From the NCBI GenBank assembly GCA_004376465.1, contig SOJU01000115.1:1-32442 (forward strand): a stretch of 32,442 bases of DNA, read 5' to 3'. Both the position numbers and the translations under genes were made by a program. Below, in pieces: positions 14,217 to 22,027 of this stretch. The notes beneath the pieces are model-generated. The model was not told the origin of the DNA. It saw nothing but the letters and a program-made list of their open reading frames with translations, and ran no database searches. The first letter of the stretch is position 1. Each line of letters opens with the position of its first letter. This stretch comes from Anaerolineales bacterium (GTDB taxonomy: Bacteria > Chloroflexota > Anaerolineae > Anaerolineales > E44-bin32).

Positions 14217-14762
14217 TCAGGCAGGGAGGAAATAGACGTCCGTTGGCTTAAGCTTGCTATTTCTCAGGAAACGGGGTTTGACCTCCATCCCGATCCAATC
14301 CAAAGACGGTTCATCAGGATCAACCCCAAAAAGACGCGCGAGGAACAGGGTGTTGATGTCTTCAAATTTGATCAGGCATAAAACGAAAGGCGTCTCAGGG
14401 AGGAATTCCTCCGAGCCAAAGTAACAAACCGTGAAGGCGTGAATATGCGCCGGGGTTTCAGAAATGTCGATCCATTCCGTTTCCTTACCGGAGTACATAT
14501 CATGGCCACGAGGCGTGGCGTATGCATAACCGCTCTCGGGATCCCGGGAAGCTAGAAGCTTCTTGTTAGAAGCGGCGGCAAACCAGGGGCTGTCCTGACC
14601 GTAGGAGTGCAGATACGTGATCTTGTAATCTTGTTCGATCTGCAGCGGCGCCATCTTCTTCAGAAAGGCTAGTGAATCTGGATCAGTCTCTACCGGGAAA
14701 GGTACGCCATGGACGATGTATCCACCGAGGGTTTCAGGTCGTCGATCTGGTAATTTGGCCAT
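14217..14762 (-). CDS. DUF35 OB-fold protein lacking zinc-ribbon cysteines
   Basis: The 181-residue product looks like the DUF35 (ChsH2/OB-fold) family that partners thiolase-fold enzymes. It has an N-terminal helical part (PVETDPDSLAFLKKMAPL), then the place of the rubredoxin-like zinc ribbon, then an OB-fold (EWIDISETPAHIHAFTVCYFG, PFVLCLIKFED, GMEVKPRF). Where family members usually carry four Cys in CxxC pairs, this one reads ASRDPESGYAYATPRGHD without cysteine, so it probably binds no zinc. The start is two nt after the stop of the thiolase gene, with GGAGG ahead of it, so it is translated with that gene and the products probably form a complex. The family call rests on context plus pattern. 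Confidence 0.7.
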   Translation of the reverse strand: MAKLPDRRPETLGGYIVHGVPFPVETDPDSLAFLKKMAPLQIEQDYKITYLHSYGQDSPWFAAASNKKLLASRDPESGYAYATPRGHDMYSGKETEWIDISETPAHIHAFTVCYFGSEEFLPETPFVLCLIKFEDINTLFLARLFGVDPDEPSLDWIGMEVKPRFLRNSKLKPTDVYFLPA

Positions 14763-14764
14763 GA

Positions 14765-16129
14765 CTAAACCTCCTGCTCAAGTATGCTGACCGTCACGTA
14801 GGTGCCTGTACCAGCATGGGAATGGATTGCCCCTCTTTTCGCGTTTTTCACCTGCAGCGCATCATCATCGAAGTGTTTCTTAATTGTCCCCTGCAACTGC
14901 CAGAGGGCGAAGACGGCTTGCATCAAACCGGTCGCGCCAACGGGATGACCGCAGGCAATCAATCCGCCGGAGGGGTTAACCGGGCAGACAGGTTTTTCTG
15001 GTAGCTGAACCCCATAATCAATCCCGGATAAATGAGCTTTTCCAGATTCAGCGAACGGACCACCTTCGCCATATCTGCAGAGGCCTAAATCCTCATAGGT
15101 CTGGATCTCGCTGGAGGTATAAGCGTCGTGTAGTTCGACGAAATCGAGTTCTTCCAAAGGATCTGATATACCCGCATGCTTATAGGCCATGTTCCCCGCG
15201 GTTCTCCCTGCGCGGAAGGAGTGCACACCTGGATAGCGGGTTCCCTTTTCCCAAAGTCCCTTGTAGTACTTACGAGTCCCGTCGTCAGCTTTTTCCTGTT
15301 CGGTGGCGTAGTCCCGCATAAACGTATCGAAGTCGACATGCGGTCGGTCAGCCATGCGCATGGCGTCCGTGCCGCGCCCGATGCCGGTAACTTTCACCAG
15401 AGGGCGGGGGATCTTCGCTCCGGCATCTTCCAGTTTCTTAATACCCTCTTCAGAAGCCAGGATCGTAGCCGCAGCTCCGTCGGACATAACGCAAATATCG
15501 AGGCGGGTCAGCGGCCATGCGATCATAACTGCGTTGCGGACATCTTCGATCGAGTAGCGGTTCCGTTTCTGCGCGTAGGGGTTTGAGAAGGCGTTGATGT
15601 GGTTTTTCACGGATACGTGCGCCATTTGCTCAACGGTTGTGCCGAACTCCTTCATGTGCCGTGTGACCATCATAGCGTAATACCCGGAGTAGAACCCACC
15701 CACAGGGTAATCCCAGGAAACATCGGATGCTTGGGCGATGAATTCGTTTCCCTTCCACGTCTCGACGTGGCTCATGGTTTCGAAACCGTAGGCTACACAG
15801 ACGTCCATATGACCGGAAGCGATCGATTTCCACACTTCTTGGAAGCAGAGCCCACCCGTCGCACCACCGCCTTCGACGCGGTGGCTGGGTTTTGGACACA
15901 GCCCAAGGTAATCCTGGGCCATGATCCCCGCCATGAGTTGTCGAGTGAAGTGATCGGAAAAATAAGATGCTACCGATCCATCGACGATCGATGTGAACGT
16001 TGGGAAATCAATTTCCAGATCCTGGATGGCGTAGTCGTAGGCCTCCTTTGTCACTGCCTGAAAATTTTTATCCTGACGGGTTTTCGCGAACTTTGAAACC
16101 CCACCGGAGAGGGCGTAGACAGGTCGCAT
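14765..16129 (-). CDS. Thiolase-superfamily protein (SCP-x type), nucleophile Cys missing
   Basis: The 454-residue protein belongs to the SCP-x/lipid-transfer branch of thiolases. The C-terminal signatures are present: LHDAYTSSEI (His334) and NPSGGLIACGHPVGATG (Cys393, His395). At the normal nucleophile, where thiolases read about VExxCASGG, it reads VEGGGATGG, so position 89 is Gly. Classical acyl transfer is therefore unlikely. Thiolase-fold aldolases such as Ltp2, which work with a DUF35 partner (ChsH2), also lack this Cys, so a retro-aldolase or carbon-chain-shortening role is possible. The DUF35 gene follows two bases downstream. The start is set by AAGGAGGAAAG ahead of the ATG. A promoter lies at 16172-16200. 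The substrate cannot be inferred. Confidence 0.88.
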   Translation of the reverse strand: MRPVYALSGGVSKFAKTRQDKNFQAVTKEAYDYAIQDLEIDFPTFTSIVDGSVASYFSDHFTRQLMAGIMAQDYLGLCPKPSHRVEGGGATGGLCFQEVWKSIASGHMDVCVAYGFETMSHVETWKGNEFIAQASDVSWDYPVGGFYSGYYAMMVTRHMKEFGTTVEQMAHVSVKNHINAFSNPYAQKRNRYSIEDVRNAVMIAWPLTRLDICVMSDGAAATILASEEGIKKLEDAGAKIPRPLVKVTGIGRGTDAMRMADRPHVDFDTFMRDYATEQEKADDGTRKYYKGLWEKGTRYPGVHSFRAGRTAGNMAYKHAGISDPLEELDFVELHDAYTSSEIQTYEDLGLCRYGEGGPFAESGKAHLSGIDYGVQLPEKPVCPVNPSGGLIACGHPVGATGLMQAVFALWQLQGTIKKHFDDDALQVKNAKRGAIHSHAGTGTYVTVSILEQEV

Positions 16130-16171
16130 TGTGGGCTTTCCTCCTTCATGAATTGGTTTGACGATGATGCG

Positions 16172-16200
16172 ATTGTACCCCTAGAGAGAGAACCGAGCAA
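16172..16200 (-). promoter_or_regulatory. Promoter of thiolase-DUF35 operon
   Basis: Minus-strand TTGCTC (16200-16195), a 17-nt spacer and TACAAT (16177-16172). It lies 42 nt upstream of the thiolase-like ATG, in the gap after tatC. Nothing else was recognised in the 185-bp gap. Confidence 0.6.
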
Positions 16201-16314
16201 AATTCAAGCGGTCATCGGACCTTGGGGCGGCTAGCTGGGTTACTTCAAATGTCGTTGATCGGAGTCGACGAGGATCCATTATCGAGATCTTCGACCGTGG
16301 ACGATGAATTTCGA

Positions 16315-17184
16315 TCAATGGGAATCGGAGTGCGTATTTTGCGCGCGACCCCGGCCTGCAATCGCCGCCAACCCGATGCTTATGAAGTACAGCACGATCA
16401 TGGGCAACATCACCAACCCCATATTCACCGGATCGATTGTGGGCGTGACGGCTGCTGCGAGTACGGCGATACCTAGGATGGCGAAGCGCCAGCCGCGTAG
16501 GAGTGCTTTCGCATTCACGAAACCTAAACCTGCCAGGGCGTAGATGATGAGCGGGAATTGAAAAGCTACACCTATCCAGAACATTAACCCCGTCACAAAC
16601 TGGATGTAATTCGCAGGACGGATCGCGGCGCTAATGTCCATGAAGTGGAGGAGGAAATCGATGGCTGGTTTGAGTAGAATGAAATAAGTGAAAGCTAGGC
16701 CGAGCAGGAACATGATCGTTGCTGCCGGGATTGAGGTCAGCAGGAGTATCCTCTCGCGTCGGCGGAGCCCTGGATTTAAGAATGCGAAAATCTCAATCCC
16801 GATGTAAGGCAGAGCGATAACAAAGCCGGTTAACAATGAAACCCGCATGAAAACACCGATTGATTCGGTGACCTCAATCGCTTGCAGTTGATCGATGCCG
16901 TCAATTGGAACCGCGAGCCAATCCAGTGCCTGTTTGGCAAAGAGCGTGCTCAATAGGACGGCGAGGACGAGGGCGGTGATCGCACGCAACAGATGACGGC
17001 GCAGTGCCTCCAGGTGGTCGATCAGGATCGATGGTTCTTCAATCGTCCGACTGAAAACATCCGCAATGGGCGTGTCTTCGGGCTCATAATTGATAAAGTC
17101 CCGCAGTTTTAGGAATGGCTTTGCGATCCATCGAAAGGGAAATGTGATGAGATGCCACAGCCTACGAAAAAAAGATCGAATCAT
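16315..17184 (-). CDS. tatC: Sec-independent protein translocase TatC
   Basis: TatC is the multi-spanning membrane receptor for twin-arginine signal peptides. The 289-residue product has a long N-terminal cytoplasmic extension of about 50 residues, then the conserved IDHLEALRRHLLRA with the key Glu, and six hydrophobic segments. FAFLNPGLRRRER is the typical first cytoplasmic loop and WIGVAFQFPLIIYALA a typical later helix. Its ATG immediately follows the stop of tatB with no gap, so the pair is translationally coupled. It is the last gene of the fabG-asp23-nusB-tatB-tatC run. Confidence 0.95.
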   Translation of the reverse strand: MIRSFFRRLWHLITFPFRWIAKPFLKLRDFINYEPEDTPIADVFSRTIEEPSILIDHLEALRRHLLRAITALVLAVLLSTLFAKQALDWLAVPIDGIDQLQAIEVTESIGVFMRVSLLTGFVIALPYIGIEIFAFLNPGLRRRERILLLTSIPAATIMFLLGLAFTYFILLKPAIDFLLHFMDISAAIRPANYIQFVTGLMFWIGVAFQFPLIIYALAGLGFVNAKALLRGWRFAILGIAVLAAAVTPTIDPVNMGLVMLPMIVLYFISIGLAAIAGRGRAQNTHSDSH

Positions 17185-17589
17185 TTAGCTGTCACTCGCA
17201 TCAGTTCCCGGATCCTGATCCAGGGCACCCTTCTTGGAGTCAGCGGTGTCCAGGGAGGGGGCTTGCCAGGCGCGCAGTCCTACATCCAGATCTCGAACCT
17301 CTTGCGTAAGATCCCGGCCAGTATCAGAGATGGCTTTGCTGGTCTCCTCGATGTCTTTTTGCACGGCGTCCAACTCGTCCAAAGCGGCCTCTCGCGCGAG
17401 GCGGTTGGGAAGATTACGTAGGTTTTTGGATGCTTCGTTAATTAATTTCCAGTTCTCTGAGCGGTAGAGGCGGTTGAGAAAACTGCCGAGCATTCGCCCT
17501 GTCTTCCCCATGTTGCGGGGGCCAACAACAACCATGGCGATTAGAAGAATGAAGATGATCTCAAGGGGACCAATACCAAAGATATCCAT
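17185..17589 (-). CDS. tatB: Twin-arginine translocase TatA/TatB-family protein
   Basis: The 134-residue protein has one N-terminal transmembrane helix (MDIFGIGPLEIIFILLIAMV), the hinge VVGPRNM, an amphipathic helix (MLGSFLNRLYRSENWKLI), and a long charged, probably coiled-coil tail. Glu at the helix start and the length favour TatB over TatA, but the two cannot be separated reliably here. It sits directly before tatC with no intergenic base. A separate tatA gene is not in the window. Confidence 0.88.
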   Translation of the reverse strand: MDIFGIGPLEIIFILLIAMVVVGPRNMGKTGRMLGSFLNRLYRSENWKLINEASKNLRNLPNRLAREAALDELDAVQKDIEETSKAISDTGRDLTQEVRDLDVGLRAWQAPSLDTADSKKGALDQDPGTDASDS

Positions 17590-17602
17590 AGTTCAATCTT
17601 GG

Positions 17603-18043
17603 TTAGTCTGGAACCGTGAATCGGCGGCGGATTTCTTGTTCTTGTTCGGCGAGTGTACCCAGGACACCATTAACGAACCGTGCGGAGCTCTCTGACCCGA
17701 AACGCTTTGCGAGTTCGACAGCCTCGTTGATGGCAACTTTTAGCGGTGTTTCGTCATAGAAGACAATCTCCCAGAGAGCTATGCGCAAGATGTTCCGGTC
17801 GAGAACGGCGAGTTGATCAATGGGCCACTCGGGAGCGAATGTGGCGATAACATTATCTAATTCTGGAGTTGTAGAAAGGACGCCTTCTACAAAGCATTTG
17901 AAAAACTCCGACCCCTCATCGCTCATGTTGTCATTCTGTTTCAGGTATCGAGCAATGACCTCTTGTGGTGGATGGTCGACAGCGTCGATTTCATAGAGGG
18001 CTTGGATAATTAGGTTTCTTAATCGTCGTCGTTCGCGCTTCAT
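17603..18043 (-). CDS. nusB: Transcription antitermination factor NusB
   Basis: The 146-residue all-helical RNA-binding protein is of family length. It shows RRLRNLIIQALYEID at the N-terminus, IDQLAVLDRNILRIALWEI in the middle and KVAINEAVELAKRFGSESSARFVNGVLG near the end, which are the standard NusB blocks. With NusE (S10) it binds boxA in rRNA leaders to prevent early termination. It lies 15 nt after the asp23-like gene and 13 nt before tatB. Confidence 0.96.
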   Translation of the reverse strand: MKRERRRLRNLIIQALYEIDAVDHPPQEVIARYLKQNDNMSDEGSEFFKCFVEGVLSTTPELDNVIATFAPEWPIDQLAVLDRNILRIALWEIVFYDETPLKVAINEAVELAKRFGSESSARFVNGVLGTLAEQEQEIRRRFTVPD

Positions 18044-18058
18044 GGGCTCGAACCGAAA

Positions 18059-18424
18059 TTAATCTAAAGGGTCGGTGTAGTCAATATCCTCGATGTGTAT
18101 ATCAACTCGAATAACATCCATGCCGATCATTTCCTCTATGGCGCGTACAACCTCAGTCTGAACCTTTCGGCTGACCTCGCGCACGTTGATATCCTGGGCT
18201 ACGATCAGGAAAAGATCAACAGCGACCTCACCACCTTCGATGTCGATTTGTACTCCTGCGCCCGATCCCCGACGAAAGAGCCGATTGACGCCGCTGCGTA
18301 TGGGCGCCATCGCAACCACACCAGGGACGCTTAGCGCTGTGAGACGAGCCAGCGTAAGAAGAACGCCGGGGGCCATCGTCGTTGTGCCGGGAGCTCGATC
18401 TTTATTCTCTTCTGTTGTATCCAT
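18059..18424 (-). CDS. Asp23/Gls24 family protein
   Basis: The 121-residue protein fits the Asp23/Gls24 (DUF322) family: GVLLTLARLTALSVPGVVAMAP, GVQIDIEGGEVAVDLFLIVAQDINVREVSRKVQTEVVRAIEEMIGMDV. Members are small alpha/beta proteins linked in Gram-positives to envelope stress and often placed next to nusB, as here. It has no membrane segment. It lies 17 nt after fabG and 15 nt before nusB, so it is part of the same transcript. Precise role unknown. Confidence 0.9.
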   Translation of the reverse strand: MDTTEENKDRAPGTTTMAPGVLLTLARLTALSVPGVVAMAPIRSGVNRLFRRGSGAGVQIDIEGGEVAVDLFLIVAQDINVREVSRKVQTEVVRAIEEMIGMDVIRVDIHIEDIDYTDPLD

Positions 18425-18441
18425 TCTTTTTAAACTCCTAT

Positions 18442-19185
18442 TTACATCGCAATTCCACCATCAACGGTAAGTATATGACCCGTGATGTATGCTGCGTCAT
18501 CGGAGGCGAGAAAAGCAGCAGCTTTTGCAATCTCTTCCGGCTGCCCGACTCGACCGAGAGGAATTATATCCATCAGGCTCTCTTGAGCATCCTCGGGTAC
18601 GGTCGACCAGATATCGGTTTGGATGAAACCGGGTGCAATTGCGTTGACCGTGATCGTTCTCGATGCGACTTCTCGCGCTAGCGCCCTCGTGAAACCAATT
18701 TGTCCTGCCTTGGAGGCGGAATAATTAGTCTGACCGGGATTTCCCATGATCCCAGATACGGAGGCGATGTTAAGTATCCGCCCGTACCTGCGGCGCAGCA
18801 TATGGCGGATTGCTGCTTTACAGCAGTTAAACGTCGATTTTAAATTGGTCTGGATCACATCGTCCCAATCGCTTTCGGACATCGTCATGATCAGACCATC
18901 GCGGGTGATGCCGGCGTTATTCACGAGGATATGGAGATCTCCGTACTCCTCGATGGCGGCCTTTACCAGCCCATCCGCCTGCTCGAAAACGCTAACGTCA
19001 GCCTGGTGGGTAAAAGCCTCCCCCCCACTTTCCGAGATTGTTTTCACGACTTCATCGGCTGCTGAAGAGTTTTGATTATAGTTTACGACGACGCGGGCGC
19101 CACGACCGCCAAATTCGAGGGCAATCGCCCGGCCTATTCCGCGAGAAGCCCCGGTCACAATCGCGACTTTATCATCAAAATCCAT
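18442..19185 (-). CDS. fabG: 3-oxoacyl-ACP reductase FabG
   Basis: This short-chain dehydrogenase of 247 residues would use NADPH to reduce 3-oxoacyl-ACP in fatty acid synthesis. It has the cofactor loop TGASRGIGRA (11-20), NNAG (89-92), and the catalytic residues Asn114, Ser142, Tyr155 and Lys159 (GNPGQTNYSASKAG). The C-terminus EEIAKAAAFLASDDAAYITGHILTVDGG is typical of FabG. GGAGG seven bases before the ATG fixes the start. It opens the operon with asp23, nusB, tatB and tatC. No other fab genes are in the window, so a related reductase (for example for polyhydroxyalkanoate) cannot be ruled out. Confidence 0.92.
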   Translation of the reverse strand: MDFDDKVAIVTGASRGIGRAIALEFGGRGARVVVNYNQNSSAADEVVKTISESGGEAFTHQADVSVFEQADGLVKAAIEEYGDLHILVNNAGITRDGLIMTMSESDWDDVIQTNLKSTFNCCKAAIRHMLRRRYGRILNIASVSGIMGNPGQTNYSASKAGQIGFTRALAREVASRTITVNAIAPGFIQTDIWSTVPEDAQESLMDIIPLGRVGQPEEIAKAAAFLASDDAAYITGHILTVDGGIAM

Positions 19186-19217
19186 TCAAGCCTCCATTTT
19201 CCTGATATGCTCACGAG

Positions 19218-19223
19218 ATTATA
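19218..19223 (-). promoter_or_regulatory. -10 box of fabG operon
   Basis: A perfect minus-strand TATAAT lies 32 nt before the fabG ATG. The -35 region is weak. It would start the fabG-asp23-nusB-tatB-tatC transcript. Confidence 0.5.
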
Positions 19224-19322
19224 CCTAGAAATGGACCAATGGATGTCCATGCGCAGGAAAGCGAGTTCGCTGTTCAGATGCTGGCGGGAGAGCTGGAGCC
19301 GTAAGCGCCAGAGCCGACAGGG

Positions 19323-20351
19323 TCAAACCCCGGGAACGTCGTATTCCCGGGCGAGTTGAATCAACAGCTCAGGATTATTCTGGAATCTTTCCGGGTCTTC
19401 TTGACCATTTGCGAGCTTCATTAACGTGTCGGTGAGAAGCTGATTGGCTGGTGCAGGGGAACCCAGGTGTGAGCCGGCTTGTACAACTGCGCCGTTTAAC
19501 TGCAAGACCTCGGATTTGCCGCGGCCGATGTCGAAGTGGAGTGACGGTTTTTTGTCCCCGCGCCCTTCACTGACGATCTTCCTGAGAAGGGGTCGAATGA
19601 GCAGTTGGGGGAGAAAGACCGCACGCGCGAGAAGGGATACGCGAACCCCCGGCAAATCCTGTGGTGTGTAGCCAATAACCCGCAGGACCCGGACTGTTTC
19701 TCTAAGAGACTCAATTTCAATCGATGCAATACTTGGATGGGAATACACTTGCGACGGTGTCCAACCGAGGATGGCCGAACTCGCATTAGCGACGATATTC
19801 GTCAAGAGCTTTGACCACTTCATGCGTTCGGCGTTTTCATAAGCTAGAGCGAGGAAGTCGGCTGCTTCGAGATCGCGAATGAACTCCGTCGCCAACGGAT
19901 GATTAAGGGCCACTCCGATCCCTCTCCGTCGGGCGACGTGGATTACTGCAGGTTCAATCATTTGCACGGCAGTGGTAAGAGTGGCAGAGATGACGCGCTC
20001 TTCCCCAAAGCGCGCGGCGAGCATCTGATCGCTGCCTATACCATTTAGTAGGCTCACGATGGTGGGGGGGTCTGGAAATGCGGCCTCGATTTCCACTGCC
20101 GCGGCCTCGGCGTCGTAAGTTTTAACTGTCATCAGGATGAGATCGGGTTTCTCCATCCCCGACATTTCGGCGATGGCGTGGGCTCTTTCGACGACTCCTT
20201 GTGTGCGATCGCCACTTAGGTGGAGACCGTGCGTTTGCATGGCTTCCGCAATGCGAGGTCGTGCTAAAAACGTCACCGGGAATCCGGCGAGTGCGAGCTT
20301 ACCGCCTACAAGGGCGCCGACGGCCCCGGTTCCGAAGACCAGATAGCGCAA
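19323..20351 (-). CDS. panE: 2-dehydropantoate 2-reductase (ketopantoate reductase family)
   Basis: The 342-residue protein has the N-terminal Rossmann motif YLVFGTGAVGALVGGKLALAG and the family blocks ILMTVKTYDAEAA, SLLNGIGSDQ and MKWSKLLTNIVANASSAI, with the conserved Lys in WSKL. The family reduces ketopantoate with NADPH in pantothenate and CoA synthesis, though paralogues act on other 2-keto acids. I set the start at TTG 20351: GGAG lies 7 nt upstream and the TTG follows the parB stop by one base. An ATG at 20396 would overlap parB by 44 bp and add 15 residues of unlikely sequence. An 8-bp hairpin (19329-19351) sits just before the stop. Confidence 0.85.
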   Translation of the reverse strand: MRYLVFGTGAVGALVGGKLALAGFPVTFLARPRIAEAMQTHGLHLSGDRTQGVVERAHAIAEMSGMEKPDLILMTVKTYDAEAAAVEIEAAFPDPPTIVSLLNGIGSDQMLAARFGEERVISATLTTAVQMIEPAVIHVARRRGIGVALNHPLATEFIRDLEAADFLALAYENAERMKWSKLLTNIVANASSAILGWTPSQVYSHPSIASIEIESLRETVRVLRVIGYTPQDLPGVRVSLLARAVFLPQLLIRPLLRKIVSEGRGDKKPSLHFDIGRGKSEVLQLNGAVVQAGSHLGSPAPANQLLTDTLMKLANGQEDPERFQNNPELLIQLAREYDVPGV

Positions 20352-20352
20352 G

Positions 20353-21222
20353 CTACTTCTCCTCCGAGCTAGCCAGTAAGCGGTCGACCAGGGCATTCAA
20401 TTCTTCATCGGAGAAGAAGCGGATGACCAGGCTTCCTCCGCGCCGTCCGCGTTTTAATGTCACCCGAGTGCCGAGCGCATCTCGGAGTTGATTTTCCAAG
20501 TCTGTCTCCTCGGGAGAGCGTTTTGTTTTTGGTTTCTTCTTTCGTCGTTCACCGAGCAGGCGCTGGACGAGTTCCTCGACCTGGCGCACGCTAAGTTCGC
20601 GCTCAAGGATGTTCTGAAGTGCCGCGGATTGAGCTTGTGCGGTGGGAAGGCTGAGGAGTGCCCGGGCGTGTCCCTCGGAAATCTTGTTCTCGATGAGTGC
20701 ACCGCGGACTGCAGCGGAGAGCTTTAACAGGCGGAGCGTATTGCTCACGGTGGCGCGGTTCTTACCGACGCGTTTGGCAATCTCCGCGTGAGAAAGGTCG
20801 AACTCATCTGCTAACTGTAGATAGCCATTTGCAATTTCAAGAGGGTTTAAATCTGATCGCTGCAAGTTCTCAACGAGTGCCCACTCGAGTTGCTGCTGTT
20901 CATTGGCTTCGCGTACGATCACGGGGACAAATTCCAGGCCGGCTTTCTCAGCAGCCCGCAAACGTCTTTCTCCGGCGATGAGCGTATAGCTGCCGCCGGC
21001 ATCCTTTGGGAGGACGACAAGCGGCTGTAAGATGCCATGTTCGCTGATGGAGTCGGCCAGCTGAGAGATGTTCCCCATTTCCGGGGACGTTCGTGGTTGC
21101 CTGGGATTGGGTTGAATGTTCTCAACGGGTACCTGGAGCATACCTCCCCGCGATGGAATTTGGTCGGAGCCTGTCGGGATTAATGCATCCAGACCTTTAC
21201 CTAACCCGCGTTTCTTACTCAT
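20353..21222 (-). CDS. parB: Chromosome partitioning protein ParB
   Basis: The 289-residue CTP-dependent DNA clamp loads at parS and helps segregate the chromosome. It starts GLGKGLDALIP, has the catalytic GERRLRAA box, ENLQRSDLNPLEIA, a helix-turn-helix with LSHAEIAKRVGKNRATVSNTLRLLKL, and the C-terminal dimerisation region ending DEELNALVDRLLAS. A lysine/arginine-rich linker (about residues 228-241) precedes the end. The ATG overlaps the end of parA by 8 bp. No parS consensus was seen in the window by eye. Confidence 0.96.
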   Translation of the reverse strand: MSKKRGLGKGLDALIPTGSDQIPSRGGMLQVPVENIQPNPRQPRTSPEMGNISQLADSISEHGILQPLVVLPKDAGGSYTLIAGERRLRAAEKAGLEFVPVIVREANEQQQLEWALVENLQRSDLNPLEIANGYLQLADEFDLSHAEIAKRVGKNRATVSNTLRLLKLSAAVRGALIENKISEGHARALLSLPTAQAQSAALQNILERELSVRQVEELVQRLLGERRKKKPKTKRSPEETDLENQLRDALGTRVTLKRGRRGGSLVIRFFSDEELNALVDRLLASSEEK

Positions 21223-22027
21223 CTCTTACCTCATTGTTACGGATGGATTCAACATTTTTAATGCCGTCACCCTCGAGAAGCTCCCGTGCAAGCGACTGGT
21301 AAGCAAGCGCGCCGCTTGAATTCGGCGAATAAGCCGTAATTGGAAGTCCGTGAGACGGCGCTTCAGCGAGTCTTACGCTACGGGGTATCACCGTTCGAAA
21401 AACTTCGTCCGGGAAATGCTGTCTGACTTCCTCCACGACATCCTGCGAAAGGTTCGTGCGCCCATCATACATTGTGAGCACCATCCCGCGGATTTTGAGC
21501 TCGGGAAAGAGACCACTTTTTACGCGCGTCAACGTCTCCATGAGCTGTGTCAGCCCTTCCAGGGCAAGGTACTCGCATTGAATGGGGATGATGACGCCAT
21601 TCGCTGCGGCAAGCAAGCCGTTGAGCGTCAACAAGCCGAGTGAAGGCGGGCAATCCACAAAAATGTAATCGTACTTCTTCGAAAGAGGTTGGAGCATTTT
21701 CCGTAATAACTTCTCGCGCTCGGGCACATCGACTATCTCGATTTGAGCCCCGGCAAGCGCAGAGGAGGAGGGCAGCAGGGATAGGTTTAATTTCTGGTTG
21801 TGAAGGACAATCTCAGATGCAGGGGTCCGTCCGATGACAGCATCGTAGGTGCCTTGCTGGACCTCTGAGTGATTTATGCCCAGACAGGAAGTCGCGTTTG
21901 CTTGCGGGTCGATGTCGACAAGCAAGACGCGCAGCCCGAATTTCGCAATATTAGCGCCGAGATTGATTGCGGTGGTCGTCTTACCTACACCACCTTTCTG
22001 GTTCACCAATGCATAGATACGTGTCAT
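21215..22027 (-). CDS. parA: Chromosome partitioning ATPase ParA/Soj
   Basis: The 270-residue ATPase has the deviant Walker A box NQKGGVGKTTTAINLG near residue 9, the switch I segment VDIDPQANATSCLGI, Walker B DYIFVDCPPSLGLLTLNGL and GMVLTMYDGRTNLSQDVVEEV. It binds DNA nonspecifically and drives ParB-parS complexes apart. There is no N-terminal DNA-binding extension, so it is of the small chromosomal Soj type. The ATG overlaps the stop of the upstream pfkB-type kinase by 4 bp and its own end overlaps parB by 8 bp. Confidence 0.97.
   Translation of the reverse strand: MTRIYALVNQKGGVGKTTTAINLGANIAKFGLRVLLVDIDPQANATSCLGINHSEVQQGTYDAVIGRTPASEIVLHNQKLNLSLLPSSSALAGAQIEIVDVPEREKLLRKMLQPLSKKYDYIFVDCPPSLGLLTLNGLLAAANGVIIPIQCEYLALEGLTQLMETLTRVKSGLFPELKIRGMVLTMYDGRTNLSQDVVEEVRQHFPDEVFRTVIPRSVRLAEAPSHGLPITAYSPNSSGALAYQSLARELLEGDGIKNVESIRNNEVRDE

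Noticed and set aside
20353-22027. parS site near parAB
   Set aside because: No match to the GTTTCACGTGAAAC palindrome was noticed by eye in this region or elsewhere in the window.
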